DNA of 64,000 nt from contig CADCXA010000066.1 of NCBI GenBank assembly GCA_902806565.1, forward strand, positions 806,001-870,000. Reading direction: 5' to 3'. The translations under genes were made by a program, and so were the position numbers. Positions 33,515 to 43,639 of the stretch are shown piece after piece. How positions within the stretch are numbered: the first letter of the stretch is position 1; every line of letters begins with the position of its first letter. The notes under the pieces were generated by a model that saw only the letters and a program-made list of their open reading frames with translations, was not told where the DNA came from and searched no databases. Origin of the DNA: Hypoxylon rubiginosum. Lineage: Eukaryota > Ascomycota > Sordariomycetes > Xylariales > Hypoxylaceae.

Positions 33515-33609
33515 ATTAATTTATTTTAAATTTAATTATAGTTTTATTTATTTATATATAGTAAAATATTAATTATTAATTATTAAAATTTAATTTAATT
33601 ATAGTTTTA
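33515..33609 (+). repeat. 95-bp direct repeat, copy 1
   Basis: Ungapped match to 34377-34471 (offset 862 bp) with few differences. Begins ATTAATTTATTTTAAATTTA and ends in AGTTTTA. Confidence 0.7.
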
Positions 33610-33837
33610 TAATTAAATAAAATCTTTTATTAATAACTTTTTATTTAATTTATTATTTTTAATTTAATTTTAAAATATAAACTTTAAAAATAATATATAA
33701 ATATAAATATTTATAATATAAAAATAAAAAATTTAATTATATTAAAATTTAATAAATAATTATAATTTAATTATAATTAAAAAATAAAATTTTAAATAAA
33801 ATTATTTAAATATAAAATTTAAAAGTATTATATAAAG

Positions 33838-34355
33838 TTTTTTATAATATTTTTTACGTTTAATTTATATATTAAAATATCTTAATAATTAAAATTTATA
33901 TTAATTTAAATTTTATAATATTTAAAAGTTTTTTATAAAATAAAACTTTTAATATATAAATTATATTATTTATATTTATTTAAAAATTATTAAATAAAAT
34001 ATATAAATATTTTTTAAAATTTAATTAAATTTTATAAATATTAATTTAAAATATAATTATAAATATTTAATAAATATTTATTAAATATTTAATAAATATT
34101 TATTAAATATTTATTAAATAATTATTATATATTATTATTATATTTTTTATTAAATAAATTATTATATTTATTAATAAATAATTATATATAATATAAATAT
34201 TTTTATAAAATTTTATTTAATTTTATTTTAATTATTAAAAACTTTAAAATTTATATTAAATATTTATTAAATATATATTAAATATTTATAATTTTTATTT
34301 TTTATTTTTTTTTATATAATTAAATTTATATTTAAAGCCGTGGTTAAATTAAATT
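33838..34355 (+). repeat. Left arm of 518-bp inverted repeat
   Basis: Pairs with 34449-34966 in inverted orientation (paired coordinates sum to 68804) with no gaps along the sections I aligned. This arm is the more heavily AT-converted: nearly every difference has T or A here against C or G in the other arm. Confidence 0.85.
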
Positions 34356-34376
34356 AAAAATATAATTTAATTAATT

Positions 34377-34471
34377 ATTAATTTATTTTAAATTTAATTA
34401 TTAATTTATTTATTTATATATAATAAAATATTAATTATTAACTATTAAAATTTAATTTAATTAAGGTTTTA
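34377..34471 (+). repeat. 95-bp direct repeat, copy 2
   Basis: Partner of 33515-33609. It covers the spacer between the inverted arms and the first bases of the right arm. Confidence 0.7.
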
Positions 34472-34966
34472 AATATAAATTTAATTATATAAAAAAAAGT
34501 AAAAAATAAAAATTATAAGTATTTAATATATATTTAATAAATATTTAATATATATTTTAAAGTTTTTAATAATTAAAATAAAATTAAATAAAATTTTATA
34601 AAAAAACCTATATTATATATAACCACTTATTAATAAATATAATAATTTATTTAATAAAAAATATAATAATAATATATAATAACCATTTAATAAATACTTA
34701 ATAAATATTTATTAAATATTTAATAAATACTTATTAAATATTTACGGTTATATTTTAAACTGGCACCTATAAAATTTAATTAAATTTTAAAAAGTATTTA
34801 TATATTCCATTTAATAATCCTTAGATAAATACAAATAATATAACCTATATATTAAAAGTTTCGCCTTATAAAGAGCTTTTAAATATTATAAGGTTTAAGC
34901 TGGTGCAGGCTTTGGTTGTTAAGATATTTCAGTATATAGGTTAAGCGCGAAGGGTATTACGAAGGG
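34449..34966 (-). repeat. Right arm of 518-bp inverted repeat, less mutated
   Basis: Retains G/C at many places that are A/T in the left arm, for example near 34860-34945 where ordinary-looking sequence (GGCTTTGGTTGTTAAG) survives. Outer end runs into the 12-bp tandem repeat. Confidence 0.85.
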
Positions 34967-34995
34967 TATTACGAAGGGTATTGCAAAGGGTATTG
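34948..34995 (+). repeat. 12-bp tandem repeat, four copies
   Basis: Units of CGAAGGGTATTA with later copies reading GCAAAGGGTATT. They straddle the outer end of the right inverted arm; an inverted GATACCCTTAG follows at about 35011, which could form a hairpin. Confidence 0.85.
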
Positions 34996-35249
34996 CAAAA
35001 GGCCTCACGTGATACCCTTAGATTTTGTATTTGAGTAATTTCATCTAAGGTTTTACCTTCTAATTATAATTAAATTGCAGCCACTTATTGAATTCTAGTG
35101 CAACCAAATTTTTTATTTTCGCATTATAAATACCTATATTTATATATTATTTTTGAAGCTTGTACTTCAGAATTGAATTGAGAATAATAGGTTGAATAAG
35201 AAGTCAATAATAAAGGATCTCACCTGACCATAGGGCCGTGGTCAGGTCA

Positions 35250-35453
35250 GATCCCAATGGTCAGTGGTCGGCACCCCGCCACATACAAATAAATGGGGCT
35301 ATGGTCAGGTCCAAAGCGGGTCAATGGTCGGATGAGCTGTATCCCCGGTTAGATCCCAATGGTCAGTGGTTGGCACCCCGCCACATACAAATAAGCGGGT
35401 CAATGGTCAGGTCCAAAGCGGGTCAATGGTCGGCTGAGCTGTATCCCCTTATA
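35250..35453 (+). repeat. 102-bp tandem repeat, two copies
   Basis: Copies at 35250-35351 and 35352-35453 differ at about a dozen positions. Each contains CACCCCGCCACATACAAATA and AAAGCGGGTCAATGGTCGG. The period is a multiple of three, so a plus-strand reading frame (35238-35471) shows a 34-residue repeat, but start context and composition give no sign of a real protein. Probably a remnant of a repetitive element next to the AT block. Confidence 0.85.
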
Positions 35454-35710
35454 ATTGAATCAGAGCTTTAAAATACCCTCGGCAAACATTCGAAAGCCCA
35501 ACGCATTGGACTTCCCGATTCCCTTAATTTGGGGACGTCGATCGAGATCTCGGACCTAACCGGAGCAGAACCGGCTGAGGGGCACGGCGGGACCGGCCAT
35601 GGCGTTATCGAATGGAGAACTAGAACGTATTTTTTAGCGCGGCAACTTAGCAGTTCGATATTATATCTTCTTTCTACTTCTACAACCATCACTTTCCACA
35701 CCCCGTCGCG

Positions 35711-37188
35711 ATGGGGCCATCAAACAATCAGCGCTCCTACATCGTCGTCGGCGCCGGCGTCTTCGGGACGTCGACGGCGCTGCACCTGATCACGCGGTTC
35801 CCGGGCGCGTCGGTGACGCTGGTGGACCGGGACAACTGGGACGCGATCCGGCGGGTGGCCGCGTCGTGGGACTGGAACAAGGTGGTGCGCGCCGACTACC
35901 GGGACCCGGCGTACTGCGCGCTCGCGCTCGCGGCCCAGGACGTGTGGCGCGCCGACCCGCTGTGGCGCCCCTTCTACCGCGAGAGCGGCGTGTACTGGAT
36001 CAGTCGCACGGGCTTCGCCCGGGACGTCCTCGACAACTACGCGCGCCTCGGCCGGCCCACCGACGGGAGGCTGTACGCGCTGCCGGTCGCCGAGGCCCGG
36101 AAGCGGTACGCGGGCGTCTTCGACGGGGCGGACTACACGGGCGTGGAGAGCGTGCTGGTCAATACGACGAGCGGGTGGGCGGACGCGAAGGGTGCGCTGC
36201 GCGCGATCACGGAGAGGGCGGTGCAGCTGGGCGTCAAGTTCGTTACGGCGGAGATCGCGGCGCTGGAGTTCGACGCGGAGGGCGGGTGCGTCGGGGTCCG
36301 GACTACGGGTGGAGAGATCTACACGGCTGAACATACGATCTTGTCGACCGGTGCATTCACGCCGAAGCTATTTGAGAATGTCGCTGAGAGTACAGGAAAG
36401 GATGATTTCCGTGCTGGGGATAGGATTATCGCGGCCGGGGTGACGACCGGATTGGCGCAGCTCGACGACGAGACGGCGAAGGAATTTGCGCAGATGCCTG
36501 TCTGTATACAGGAGAACCCAGTGGAGAGAGGTATAATGACCACTAGTTTTTTTGCCATCCCTATTCTCGCTATCAACCTCGAAGACTCAAAAACGCCACC
36601 AGAATGAGAACTAACTTGTTCATAGGCGCGAGCAACGCACCCTACCCCTTAATGAAGACAATATGCTGAAGTGGTGGGGCCAATACATATTCAAGAACAC
36701 GCAGACCATCGCGGGCCGCCAGATCTCAGCGCCCCCTGCCGCATCGGACTACGCGCAGTGGGCGGTCCCGGATGCGCTCGTCCAGGACGTCGAGTTCGCG
36801 AACAAGGCCACCTTTGGAAAACGCGGGGAGGCATGGAAGGTCACGCAGCATCGTATATGCTGGTGGGTTGCTGACCTTTGCCCCCTTTTTTCCCTATGTA
36901 TTTACCTGAAAGCTTACTGACTACCTTGTAACTTTATTTAGGGACGCTGTCACACCGAGCGAGGACTTCATCATATCGCCGCACCCGGCCAGCAAAGGCC
37001 TTTACATAGCTACTTGTGGGTCGTTCCACGGCTGGAAGTTCTTCCCCATCATCGGCGACTACGTCGTGCGAATGCTGGAGAGTACGCTCGAGCCGGACCT
37101 GCAAAGCAGATGGGCGTGGGATCGCGAGATTCCGGACCCGTCAAGGAATACCGTCTGGCCAAAGAAAGAGTTGAAAGACTTCCAGTGA
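35711..37188 (+). CDS. FAD-dependent amine oxidase, sarcosine/fructosyl-amino-acid oxidase type, with possible frameshift
   Basis: A flavoenzyme that would oxidise a secondary amine such as sarcosine or a glycated amino acid. Exons are 35711-36530, 36626-36862 and 36942-37188. The start has the dinucleotide fold SYIVVGAGVFGTSTALHL and DRDNWDAIRRVAASWDWNKVVR. The end has LPLNEDNMLKWWGQ, then HRICWDAVTPSEDFIISPHP, where the Cys corresponds to the covalent flavin attachment region, and CGSFHGWKFFPIIGDYV. Exons 2 and 3 join cleanly. Exons 1 and 2 do not: the acceptor at 36624-36625 with a perfect ACTAAC branch needs phase 2, but the available donors give phase 0 or 1. A one-base indel, an odd splice or early pseudogenisation could explain it. 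Exon 1 is strikingly GC-rich (about 70 percent), unlike the AT block beside it. Confidence 0.75.
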
Positions 37189-37896
37189 ACTTACCTGTAA
37201 GCTGAGAAATTTATGCTTTTAGGGGGAGAGTTTTATCTTATAGCGTAAAGATTAGGTCATTTCTGTTGGATTGAAAAATCTCTCTAAAGCAAGCTATTTC
37301 ATGTATTGCAGGGAGTGCTATTGCTTCTACATCTTCTACATTCTATCCATTTTGATTCTTGACCGTCTGTAGGCCGTCCTGGAGCCAAATAGGCGAGCAA
37401 AAGAATACAAGCACAGATAAACATAGTAGAAACACGAAGTTCATGAGAAATACGTGACGAGTAACAGATATGTTACTTGCATCTTGTTACCGCTCAAGTC
37501 TGAAGCACTACTAATGGTTGCATAACATTCATAAGGCTCTCCATAGAACATTATCCTCGGTTCCAGAAGACTGAAACGGAGAGCCATTGCATCAATCAAA
37601 TTACACGAAGTTACGGGTAGATAATCTCCATATAGCATGTGATTGTCATGGTTGCGGCGCTTTTCGCCCTCGAGGGATCTGCACTTTGCCATTCCGGCTA
37701 ATTCGCGACTTGGCTTGGCTGCCTTGCACTCTTCTGCCTCATTGAGTGATACCAAGGAGGATGCGCTCATGTAGCAAGCTGTTATCATCGAAGAAAAAGC
37801 GGCTGACAAAGATTTCTTTGGTCATAAAAGAATTATGTGCTGCTCGTTTATTCTGTTTCGTACCAGCTACATGCCAGGAGCGCATTCGACCTTTCC
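37189..37896. other. Intergenic, no gene recognised
   Basis: A 122-codon minus-strand ORF (37441-37809) is open but has no domain-like sequence. The region should contain the 3' UTR of the oxidase and the promoter of the SET gene. Confidence 0.45.
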
Positions 37897-39342
37897 ATGT
37901 GGTATTTCGCGCTTCTCTTCGCCCTATGGCTAGGCCGCGGAGCTATCGGCGCGCAGCCGAGCGAGGTTCCCGCTTGGCTCAGAGAGTACGACTTTGATCC
38001 GCCCCTACAGTGCAGTTCGAACGCGGCGGGCCCTTTGGATCCCCGGGATGCAGAAGTGATGTGCCCGCTCCCCGTCGACGACGAGACGGCGTTCGAAAGG
38101 AGATCGTGGCGCCCCTGGACGTTCCCGCCGGTGTGCATAACACCGGAGGAAGAAGCTGGTCCGAAGCTCTGCGTGTATACGTACCAAAAGCTGCGCGGAG
38201 ACACGGGAATCAGTATCCTAACCACCCCGGAGACCGCGGCGGCGGGCGTCGGTATCGTCGAGGACTCGGACCCGAAGTGGGTCGACTGGGCCAGGGGCAG
38301 TCCGCTCGTCGTGGCCGACCCACCTCCGTACGAATTTAAGGAACTGGAGGGCAGGGGTGTAGGGGTCATCGCGAACCGCACGATCCGCTCGGGCGAGGTG
38401 GTTATGCTTCGCCATCCCGTCATCGTCCGGCACATGGATCCGAGACCCTGGAAGCAGCAGGACAGCATGAAGCTGCTCCACCGCGCCGCCGTCCAGCTGC
38501 CTCCTAAAGACGGCCTGAAGATGATGGAGCTGGCGCATTCGAAGGGGGGTTATGTCATCGACGACATAATCAACACGAATGCGTTTGGGGTTCTGATTAA
38601 TGACGTGGATCATTCGGGGTTGTACGTCGATGTCTCGGTGAGTGGTGTTGCATGCGAGCTGCACGAAAGCTTTAGCTGACTTGGTGGGCTTCGCAGAGAT
38701 TAAATCATGCATGTAAACCCAAGTACGTTCCCAATCAGAAGACAGCTAATGCTTGAAAAGCCAATTATTAATTTGATATATAGCATGTTTAGTCGGTTCT
38801 CGTCCACGACACTGGGCATGGAAGTTGTGGCGTACAGAGACATTGAACCAGGAGAAGAACTGACGTTTAGCTGCAAGTATTTCTCCCAAGCCAAAAGAGA
38901 ACTAATTCTAACATGCGACTTAGACACGCCGCTCAACCTCATGTCCGAGCAGCGGCAATCTCTCATTCGAGAATGGGGCTTCAACTGCACGTGTTCACTA
39001 TGCGCTTCTACACACGAGAGCGCAGCTTCGGACCGTCGTCGAGGTAGGATACAAGACCTCCTTGGCGAGTTGGACCGCCCGGAGATACGGAATCATGCAG
39101 CTGTCGAGAAGAGGGTGAGCGAGATACTGGACCTATGCGAAAAGGAAGCAATGGCAGCTCAAGTCGGCGACTTTTACACCATCGTTGCGGAGGTGTACTC
39201 TAGCATGGGGGATATGAATTCAGCCAGGAAGTATGGGGAGCTGGCGCTGAAGGAACTGAAACATTTCGCCGGCTACGATCACGACCGGACTCGGAGTGCC
39301 ACTATGTTTCTGAAGGGTCTGGATAAAAAGGCGCGTACATAG
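37897..39342 (+). CDS. SET-domain protein with N-terminal signal peptide
   Basis: Three exons (37897-38637, 38697-38722, 38784-39342) give 441 aa. I start at 37897 because MWYFALLFALWLGRGAIGAQ is a clean signal peptide; an in-frame Met at 37837 would bury it. The SET fold begins GRGVGVIANRTIRSGEVVM, continues with the split motif RLNHACKPNMFSRF (the NHxCxPN cofactor site, spread over the 26-nt middle exon) and AYRDIEPGEELTFSCKYF, and closes with a post-SET-like WGFNCTCSLC. A helical tail of about 90 residues follows (GDFYTIVAEVYSSMGDMNSARKYGELAL, TPR-like). Proteins of this secreted SET type are widespread in fungi, but their substrate is unknown; a histone role would conflict with secretion. 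Confidence 0.86.
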
Positions 39343-39552
39343 AAGGTGACGGCGGCTTGTTCTCTGTATACCTAATAGAGCGTGGTTTTATGCTGTAAGG
39401 GGATATTCGTTTTAGTAGTTATTAGATGCAGGTAGACAACGAATGGTCCGGTAATCATATAGTCCTCCCCTTTTCCGTTTTCCTTTCGCTTGCGCCTGTT
39501 TTTCCCAACCCTGATCCCCTTTACCTGAAAAGATCCTATACCATTCTCGATC

Positions 39553-39798
39553 CTAAGACGGGCCAGAATCGGAGCAAGTACCCGTAGAACCCCCCACGTC
39601 TATATCGTCCATCTGAAAGATGAGTTCGTCGTCAATGGCGGATCGTGTGGTGTTGATGGTGCCACTTTTCACCTTTCCGCTGTTTCCGCTGGGGTCTTCT
39701 TGTTTGCTGTTGTAACCTAAGCCCCCCAAACCACAGGTACCACCACCTCCACCCCCTTGGTTTGTGGGGATTGAGCTTGTGTTCTCGTTGCGGGACAT
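39553..39798 (-). CDS. Possible small hypothetical protein
   Basis: An 81-aa ORF (MSRNENTSSIPTNQG start) with a six-glycine run and an acidic end SAIDDELIFQMDDIDV. No signal peptide, cysteine pattern or known domain. An upstream Met at 39933 is also open. Convergent with the SET gene. The acidic part looks protein-like, but there is no independent support. Confidence 0.28.
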   Translation of the reverse strand: MSRNENTSSIPTNQGGGGGGTCGLGGLGYNSKQEDPSGNSGKVKSGTINTTRSAIDDELIFQMDDIDVGGSTGTCSDSGPS

Positions 39799-40624
39799 AC
39801 TGCCGGGAGTTGGATGCAGTGTGACAACCAGGTATGAGGTAGGTATGTAGGACCGATTTGACCGGGGGTTGGACTGGAGGATGTCGGTATGTCTTGAGGC
39901 AATGCTTGATGAAGCGTGTTTATATCGGTTCACGCAATGGCTCCTTAAATACAGGTCTCGCGTTCTCTCTTCGGATGTTAGTTGAGAAGATGCGGGGACT
40001 GGACTGCATGCGTAATTCCTAGCAGGGTTGTTTTCGAATTATATAAAAGAATATTGTAATGTTTGCCCATTGTACATATACCATTAGTCAGGGATTGGCG
40101 ACCTGTATCCTATGAGCTATGAGCTTGTATGCTCCAATTGATGGGCAGATTCAAACTTACTGACGTACATCGTACAAGTATGAATCAAACGCCTCTGCTG
40201 GCGACTTCCTCTCCACGGGCATCTGTATCAGAGACTCGTTGGCGCGATCCTATTTATTGCATTAGGGGCAATTGTAAATTCCCGATATCAGAGTTATTTT
40301 CACTGTTTCAACCGGTCTTGTTACACAGACCTTAGCCCTGACACACATGACCTTGACACAGATCACGTCTCGACGTACTCCGTGATGGCCCCATATAAAC
40401 TCTTAGAATCGTTCGACCTAGAGCAGGCATGTTAAATCTACGTAATCTCAACTGGGAAGAAGCGGCTCCGATTGCCCAATTGCGACCTACAATCTCTGAT
40501 AGGCACTTCTTCATCTGTAAATGAATGCTTGGCTGTTGATCGTCATGGCCGCTCAAACGGTATTGGCATTATTGGCAAGTCGTACTACGCCGACCTGATA
40601 ATAAAAGGATCTTCAAGTTGGTTA
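39799..40624. other. Intergenic, no gene recognised
   Basis: Nothing recognisable on either strand; short ORFs only. Confidence 0.5.
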
Positions 40625-41560
40625 TTAGATTAGGTATGCACTGGGTATTTGAATAAGGCGAAATTGCATGTTTATGATACGGTTTCTGCAGAATTGAATA
40701 AGACGTAAATTGGAAAGAATATGATACCTCGATGCACTACCCCTTTTTAGCACATCTTCGGTGGTGATCTCTACGCCTTTGCTTAACGGTGAGAACTTCA
40801 CGCTCCATTTATGTTTGTTTCTGAGGACAAGGGCAACACGCACTTCGTCCTTCGGCGTCGGCATAGACGATGTTCATGGGAAAATTCTTCTGGGGCTCCA
40901 CCCACCTGCCATCTTCGGCCACGGGCTTCAGATCAAAGCGGAGTTAGCAGCAGAGCCGCAAACAACATAACCTCGGTGGAGACGAAATAGCGCTCCGGGC
41001 AGAGCACCGTGCCGCCGCCAAAGGAGCGGAACGCAGCCGGGTTCGTGCGCTCCCCGCCCGGCCCCCGCAGAAATCGGCAGTAGTCGAAGATACCCACCGT
41101 CGAGCCCCATACCGACGCATCGGTATGCTGGATAGGGGTGGCCGACATGACGGTGGCGCCCTTCCTCGAGAGGTACTTGTTGTCGAACATGATGTCCTCC
41201 ATCACGACCCTGGCGAGGATCCCGATGTGCACGTAGCGCAGAGTCTCCTGCCTTGTCGAGAGGAGGATGGGGCACGAAGACTTGACCTTGGCCAGGTCGA
41301 CAGTGCGAACACCGTTGCTATCTACCTTCACGAGCTGCTCTACCTCTGCGCGGCACTCCCTGAGAACTACGGGGTCGGAGAAGATGTGGTAGACCATCCA
41401 GAATGCGCTCGCCACGCTGTTGGTCAGGGGCTTGAACATACTACCATGCTGTTTCAAGAGCAGGATCGCGGAATGGGTTCTTCGGCCCGTAGATGGACTC
41501 GGTTCTGGCCATAAAGAGCTCTCTACGTACCAAGAAAATAATTCAATTTTCGTTCCACCA
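40625..41560 (-). pseudogene. Cytochrome P450, C-terminal half, frameshifted
   Basis: Only the C-terminal half of a fungal microsomal P450 is present. In the first frame (down to 40933) one reads SVASAFWMVYHIFSDPVVLRECRAEVEQLV, the ExxR helix QETLRYVHIGILARVV, and the haem loop FRSFGGGTVLCPERYF with the ligand Cys (usual G after P is E here). After LLL the frame breaks: RFDLKPVAEDGRWVEPQKNF continues in another frame, and PKDEVRVALVLRNKHKWSVKF in a third, beginning near 40864. No N-terminal anchor or proline hinge is found upstream of about 41560. Two frameshifts plus truncation mean it is not functional. Related intact enzymes hydroxylate steroids or other small hydrophobic molecules. Confidence 0.85.
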
Positions 41561-42391
41561 TTGCCACTAAGCTGTATAATAGAGAATCCGAAATATAACG
41601 GACTGCTGCACCATTGATGGCGTCGAATCCAGGACCAGGGGACAGGGCTGGGTGGGTAGATGGCACTACATAATCTAGTCTTTGTCTTAGGATAACTCTT
41701 TCTAATCGCAATTACATCGAGTGTCTTCAATCCAATGACTGAGGTTAATTAATACGGATTGCTTGCTGACATTACAATGCTTAATCAATGTGCTTAGAAA
41801 GCTTATAACCTTCAGCCCTTGAATACAAGTCTAAACTCTAAGATACGAGAACTTCGAGTCTTTCAGCCAGCTATTAGATAGACGTATGTGATAAGTACAT
41901 TCTATCTAAATCTTCATTAGATGTTATAAACTCGGGTAGGCAAGTATCGACTTTAAGACTACAGGGGTTGTGCGATAGAAGTTTCCAGAAGCCCCTGAGG
42001 TATGTTAGCAACTCTTTCGAAAATTTCCAATAATTCAAAAAATAAGTAGCTACTATTTATTGATAAGCTGATAAGTTATATGCGATCATAAAAATAATAC
42101 TAAGAGATTCTGAGGGTCATTTAAGTCGTCACAAGAGACATCGATACCAGACTTAAGGCTTAGAGCATATCACACAAAAATAGTTAATCTCGAGGGATTA
42201 GGCAAAGAATGGTGAATTCATCGAGAGTGAAAAATAAAACGAAAAAACCAGCGCAGTTATCTCGTCAGGCTAGACCTAGGAAGCTATAGAATACCTAGCA
42301 GCCACGCCAGCACCTCCTCTAGCCCAATCGTCCATTAACCCTACCCTCCCTTCCTCTAAGATGCTCCAATGCCCGCCGACTAGTTCTGGCG
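41561..42391. other. AT-rich intergenic, no gene recognised
   Basis: Composition drops to AT-rich (for example 42020-42110) but is not AT-only; no ORF of note. Confidence 0.5.
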
Positions 42392-43081
42392 CTACTCAAG
42401 CACTCTGCGGATAAACTGGATCATTCGCAGATGAATCTTCCAATACTCCTGAAGCCTATTATACTCCTCCAGGCTAGCCTCGTACGCCCGAAATAGTTCT
42501 TGGTTGTCCGGGTCTGCTCTGTACTGCGCGAAACGAGCATTCACCTGTTCATTGAGTGCCCGAGTAGCTTCAAGGACCCTATCCTCAATGGTCTCCTGGA
42601 CGGGGCCTTGCCGTACAGGAGCCTGCCGATTGCGTGCAGGAGCCGGCCGATTGCTGCCATTGAGCTTGACATTAAACCACCCCTGCTTCGTGCAGATTTG
42701 TCTCCATCGCTCCCTTGAAGAGCCGGCACTTCCGAGGGTCTGCGCTCGGAAAATGGCAGCGTGGTCGAGAACGGGCCTGTTGGCTTTGAGGATTGGCTTG
42801 AAGGCGAGGTCAAGAACGTGGAACTCTTCCTCCGAAAGTATCTCTTTGTCCTGAGCGGCAGCGGCAGCGGCATCGTCGCCCCCCATCGCGGAGAACCAGC
42901 GCATCTTATCGAAGATGCGCTGCAAGGCCTGTCTTGCCTCGTGGTGGCTGCCGAGGTGTAGCTGTCCCGCAAGTACAGCGTGGTCGATCTGAGGCACGTT
43001 GATACTTTGGAGCATCTTGAAGGCCACGTTCAGAATGCGGAAGTCCTCCTCTGAAAACTTGCCGTAGGGACTGGGTGCCAT
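42392..43081 (-). CDS. Uncharacterised protein with duplicated Myb/SANT-like domain
   Basis: An intronless 229-aa protein. Two tandem modules of about 56 residues align by eye: residues about 8-63 (FSEEDFRILNVAFKML, VPQIDHAVLAGQL, LQRIFDKMRWF) and about 81-137 (LSEEEFHVLDLAFKPI, RPVLDHAAIFRAQ, WRQICTKQGWF). Each has an acidic start, a helix, an ID/LDH turn and a closing W-F, like the fungal Myb-like modules seen in many small nuclear proteins. A Gln/Arg/Pro-rich linker and a charged coiled-coil-like tail (EATRALNEQVNARFAQYRADPDN) follow. DNA binding is plausible but inferred. A 12-bp minisatellite lies in its upstream region. Function unknown. Confidence 0.72.
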   Translation of the reverse strand: MAPSPYGKFSEEDFRILNVAFKMLQSINVPQIDHAVLAGQLHLGSHHEARQALQRIFDKMRWFSAMGGDDAAAAAAQDKEILSEEEFHVLDLAFKPILKANRPVLDHAAIFRAQTLGSAGSSRERWRQICTKQGWFNVKLNGSNRPAPARNRQAPVRQGPVQETIEDRVLEATRALNEQVNARFAQYRADPDNQELFRAYEASLEEYNRLQEYWKIHLRMIQFIRRVLE

Positions 43082-43229
43082 CTAGACAGTATAGAATATT
43101 AGTAAGGGATAGGTCTACTAGGTTGTATGGATGGGTGTGAAGGGGGTTCATTGATAGCTGTGTGACAAACGCGTATGTGTTCATATCTTGAAACAATATT
43201 ATAGTGATGGTATCTTACCTTGACAAGTG

Positions 43230-43287
43230 ATGATTGAAGAAGTGATGGCCGAAGAAGTGATGGAAGAAGTGATGGAAGAAGTGATAG
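43230..43287. repeat. 12-bp minisatellite, four to five copies
   Basis: Units of GAAGAAGTGATG, the first ones separated by a few bases. It lies 150-200 bp upstream of the duplicated-domain gene. Confidence 0.85.
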
Positions 43288-43513
43288 GCTGTTTAAGTTG
43301 GTTCGTTGGATGATAAAGGCAGTGAGAACAGTCAGTCTTATGTAGTGTTTAATGTTAGAGAAAGAAAGGTGAAAGTCAGAGAATGGATGGGAGGAGTGCG
43401 GTCTTATATAGATTTTCTTAGGTCTCCTAGCAAACTACTTGTAGAGTCGGCGAGGAAGGTGCTGCTCCAGCAACAGAAATAACCGTGACAACAAGAGAAA
43501 TCACGACGATGAC

Positions 43514-43639
43514 AAACCGAGTCTCGTCGACATCGGCTGAAAGTTTAACTGTAGCAAACCGAGTCGCGCCGACACCGGCGGAAGGTATGGCGATAGCAAA
43601 CCGAGCTACCTCGACGTCGACGGCAGGCATGGTGATAGC
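43514..43639. repeat. 42-bp tandem repeat, three copies
   Basis: Copies start at 43514, 43556 and 43598, each opening AAACCGAG and closing with a GTAGC or ATAGC. The period is a multiple of three and both strands are open through it (14-residue repeats), but no start, domain or splice context supports a gene. Confidence 0.85.

Larger units (their letters stand above)
33430..34900. repeat. AT-only block, RIP-mutated repeat relic
   Basis: Roughly 1.5 kb with almost no G or C (runs of hundreds of bases of A and T), set in a genome of ordinary composition. Internally it consists of a long inverted repeat and a 95-bp direct repeat whose copies differ almost only by C/T and G/A. That is the signature of repeat-induced point mutation followed by decay. 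No coding remnant is readable; the original element type is unknown. Confidence 0.88.

Noticed and set aside
35238..35471. 77-aa plus-strand ORF with two 34-residue repeats
   Set aside because: It simply translates the 102-bp tandem repeat; no start context, homology or conserved-codon signal.
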